DNA of 35,595 bases from Pseudomonadota bacterium (GTDB lineage: Bacteria; Pseudomonadota; Gammaproteobacteria; Burkholderiales; SG8-39), in assembly GCA_026399375.1 (NCBI GenBank), contig JAPLRD010000177.1, positions 1 through 35,595 of the forward strand. The letters are read 5' to 3'. Shown here piece by piece: positions 35,091 to 35,595 of this stretch (position 1 is its first letter; every line of letters starts with the position of its first letter). Under the pieces are notes generated by a model that saw only the letters and a list, made by a program, of their open reading frames with translations, did not search any database and was not told the DNA's origin. The position numbers and the translations under genes are program-made.

Positions 35091-35146
35091 CGGTTCTTAC
35101 CAAATTCGGGGGACAAAACCCGGCGACTTGGGGTAGAATGCGCGTC

Positions 35147-35214
35147 CCCTGAGGAGCGTTGCGACGGATTCTCCATCCGCCAGGCTCGGGGTGTCCAAAC
35201 CTGCAACGGCGCTC
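35147..35214 (+). ncRNA. S-adenosylhomocysteine (SAH) riboswitch
   Basis: The leader of ahcY carries the SAH riboswitch core. P1 is CCCTGAG (35147-35153) with CTCGGGG (35185-35191), seven pairs including one G-U. P2 is CGGAT / ATCCG (35165-35169, 35175-35179), followed by the conserved CCAGG. The pseudoknot pairs GAGCG (35154-35158) with CGCTC (35210-35214); GTTGC (35158-35162) and GCAAC (35203-35207) can add to it. This class binds SAH and rejects SAM, and switches on downstream genes when SAH builds up. It ends 33 bp before the ahcY start. A TAGAAT -10-like box sits at 35134-35139 without a good -35. Confidence 0.93.
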
Positions 35215-35235
35215 ACGAACTTTTTTCTTTACTGA

Positions 35236-35595
<360 letters not shown>

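Overview
The window is GC-rich chromosomal DNA of a betaproteobacterium. The evidence is gene content and order: bioC, comF and trmL near gpsA, secB and grxC; gpmA, envC, ctpA and moeB in one run; slmA beside a pyrimidine 5'-nucleotidase and argB; hslVU; dapF, DUF484 and xerC; two LpxL-type acyltransferases divergent from metK; and ahcY behind an SAH riboswitch. These arrangements are familiar from Burkholderiales, Rhodocyclales and Nitrosomonadales. I cannot name the genus. Most of the window is housekeeping DNA. I saw no phage, plasmid or CRISPR signature and no tRNA or rRNA.

Layout. 1-2000 (minus): the 5' part of bioC, preceded by an amidase gene broken by an internal out-of-frame deletion. 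2137-3307 (plus): comF and trmL. 3342-6074 (minus): rhodanese, grxC, secB, an SH3-domain protein and gpsA, read in that order. 6214-10536 (plus): gpmA, envC, ctpA and moeB. 10528-11949 (minus): a duplicated remnant of the slmA 3' end, then slmA and a HAD nucleotidase. 11978-12436 (plus): a small M15 peptidase with a probably leaderless transcript. 12506-16272 (minus): hslV, a broken hslU, a PCuAC copper chaperone, Hsp20 and argB. 16387-21047 (minus): a metal (probably zinc) group made of a COG0523 GTPase, a small His/Cys secreted protein, an outer-membrane barrel with a coiled coil, a metal-binding protein and an ABC permease, with no ATPase gene. 21202-22389 (minus): rlmI. 22795-23286 (plus): an unrecognised secreted protein. 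23400-28193 (minus): two LpxL-type genes, a CoA-binding protein, dapF, DUF484 and xerC, with a 187-bp MITE-like element between DUF484 and xerC. 28266-29432 (plus): metK. 29553-32062 (minus): an acyl-CoA synthetase and a DsbA-like isomerase. 32173-35090 (plus): a TRAP transporter. 35147 to the end: SAH riboswitch and the 5' part of ahcY.

How the genes fit together. MetK and AhcY are two steps of the S-adenosylmethionine cycle; the riboswitch lets the spent cofactor SAH control its own removal. The five genes between them look like an accessory uptake and CoA-activation module for an unidentified organic acid. EnvC, CtpA, the M15 peptidase, SlmA and XerC concern cell wall, division and chromosome resolution. 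SecB, GrxC, the rhodanese, HslV and Hsp20 concern protein export, redox state and quality control. The 16.4-21.0 kb block resembles a metal acquisition pathway running from the outer membrane to the cytoplasm.

Most notable: the MITE-like insertion that split DUF484 and xerC exactly between stop and start codon; the slmA tail remnant that differs from the gene only at synonymous positions; two genes with internal out-of-frame deletions (amidase, hslU); a dispersed 41-bp hairpin repeat with a compensatory base change; and the metal locus without an ATPase.
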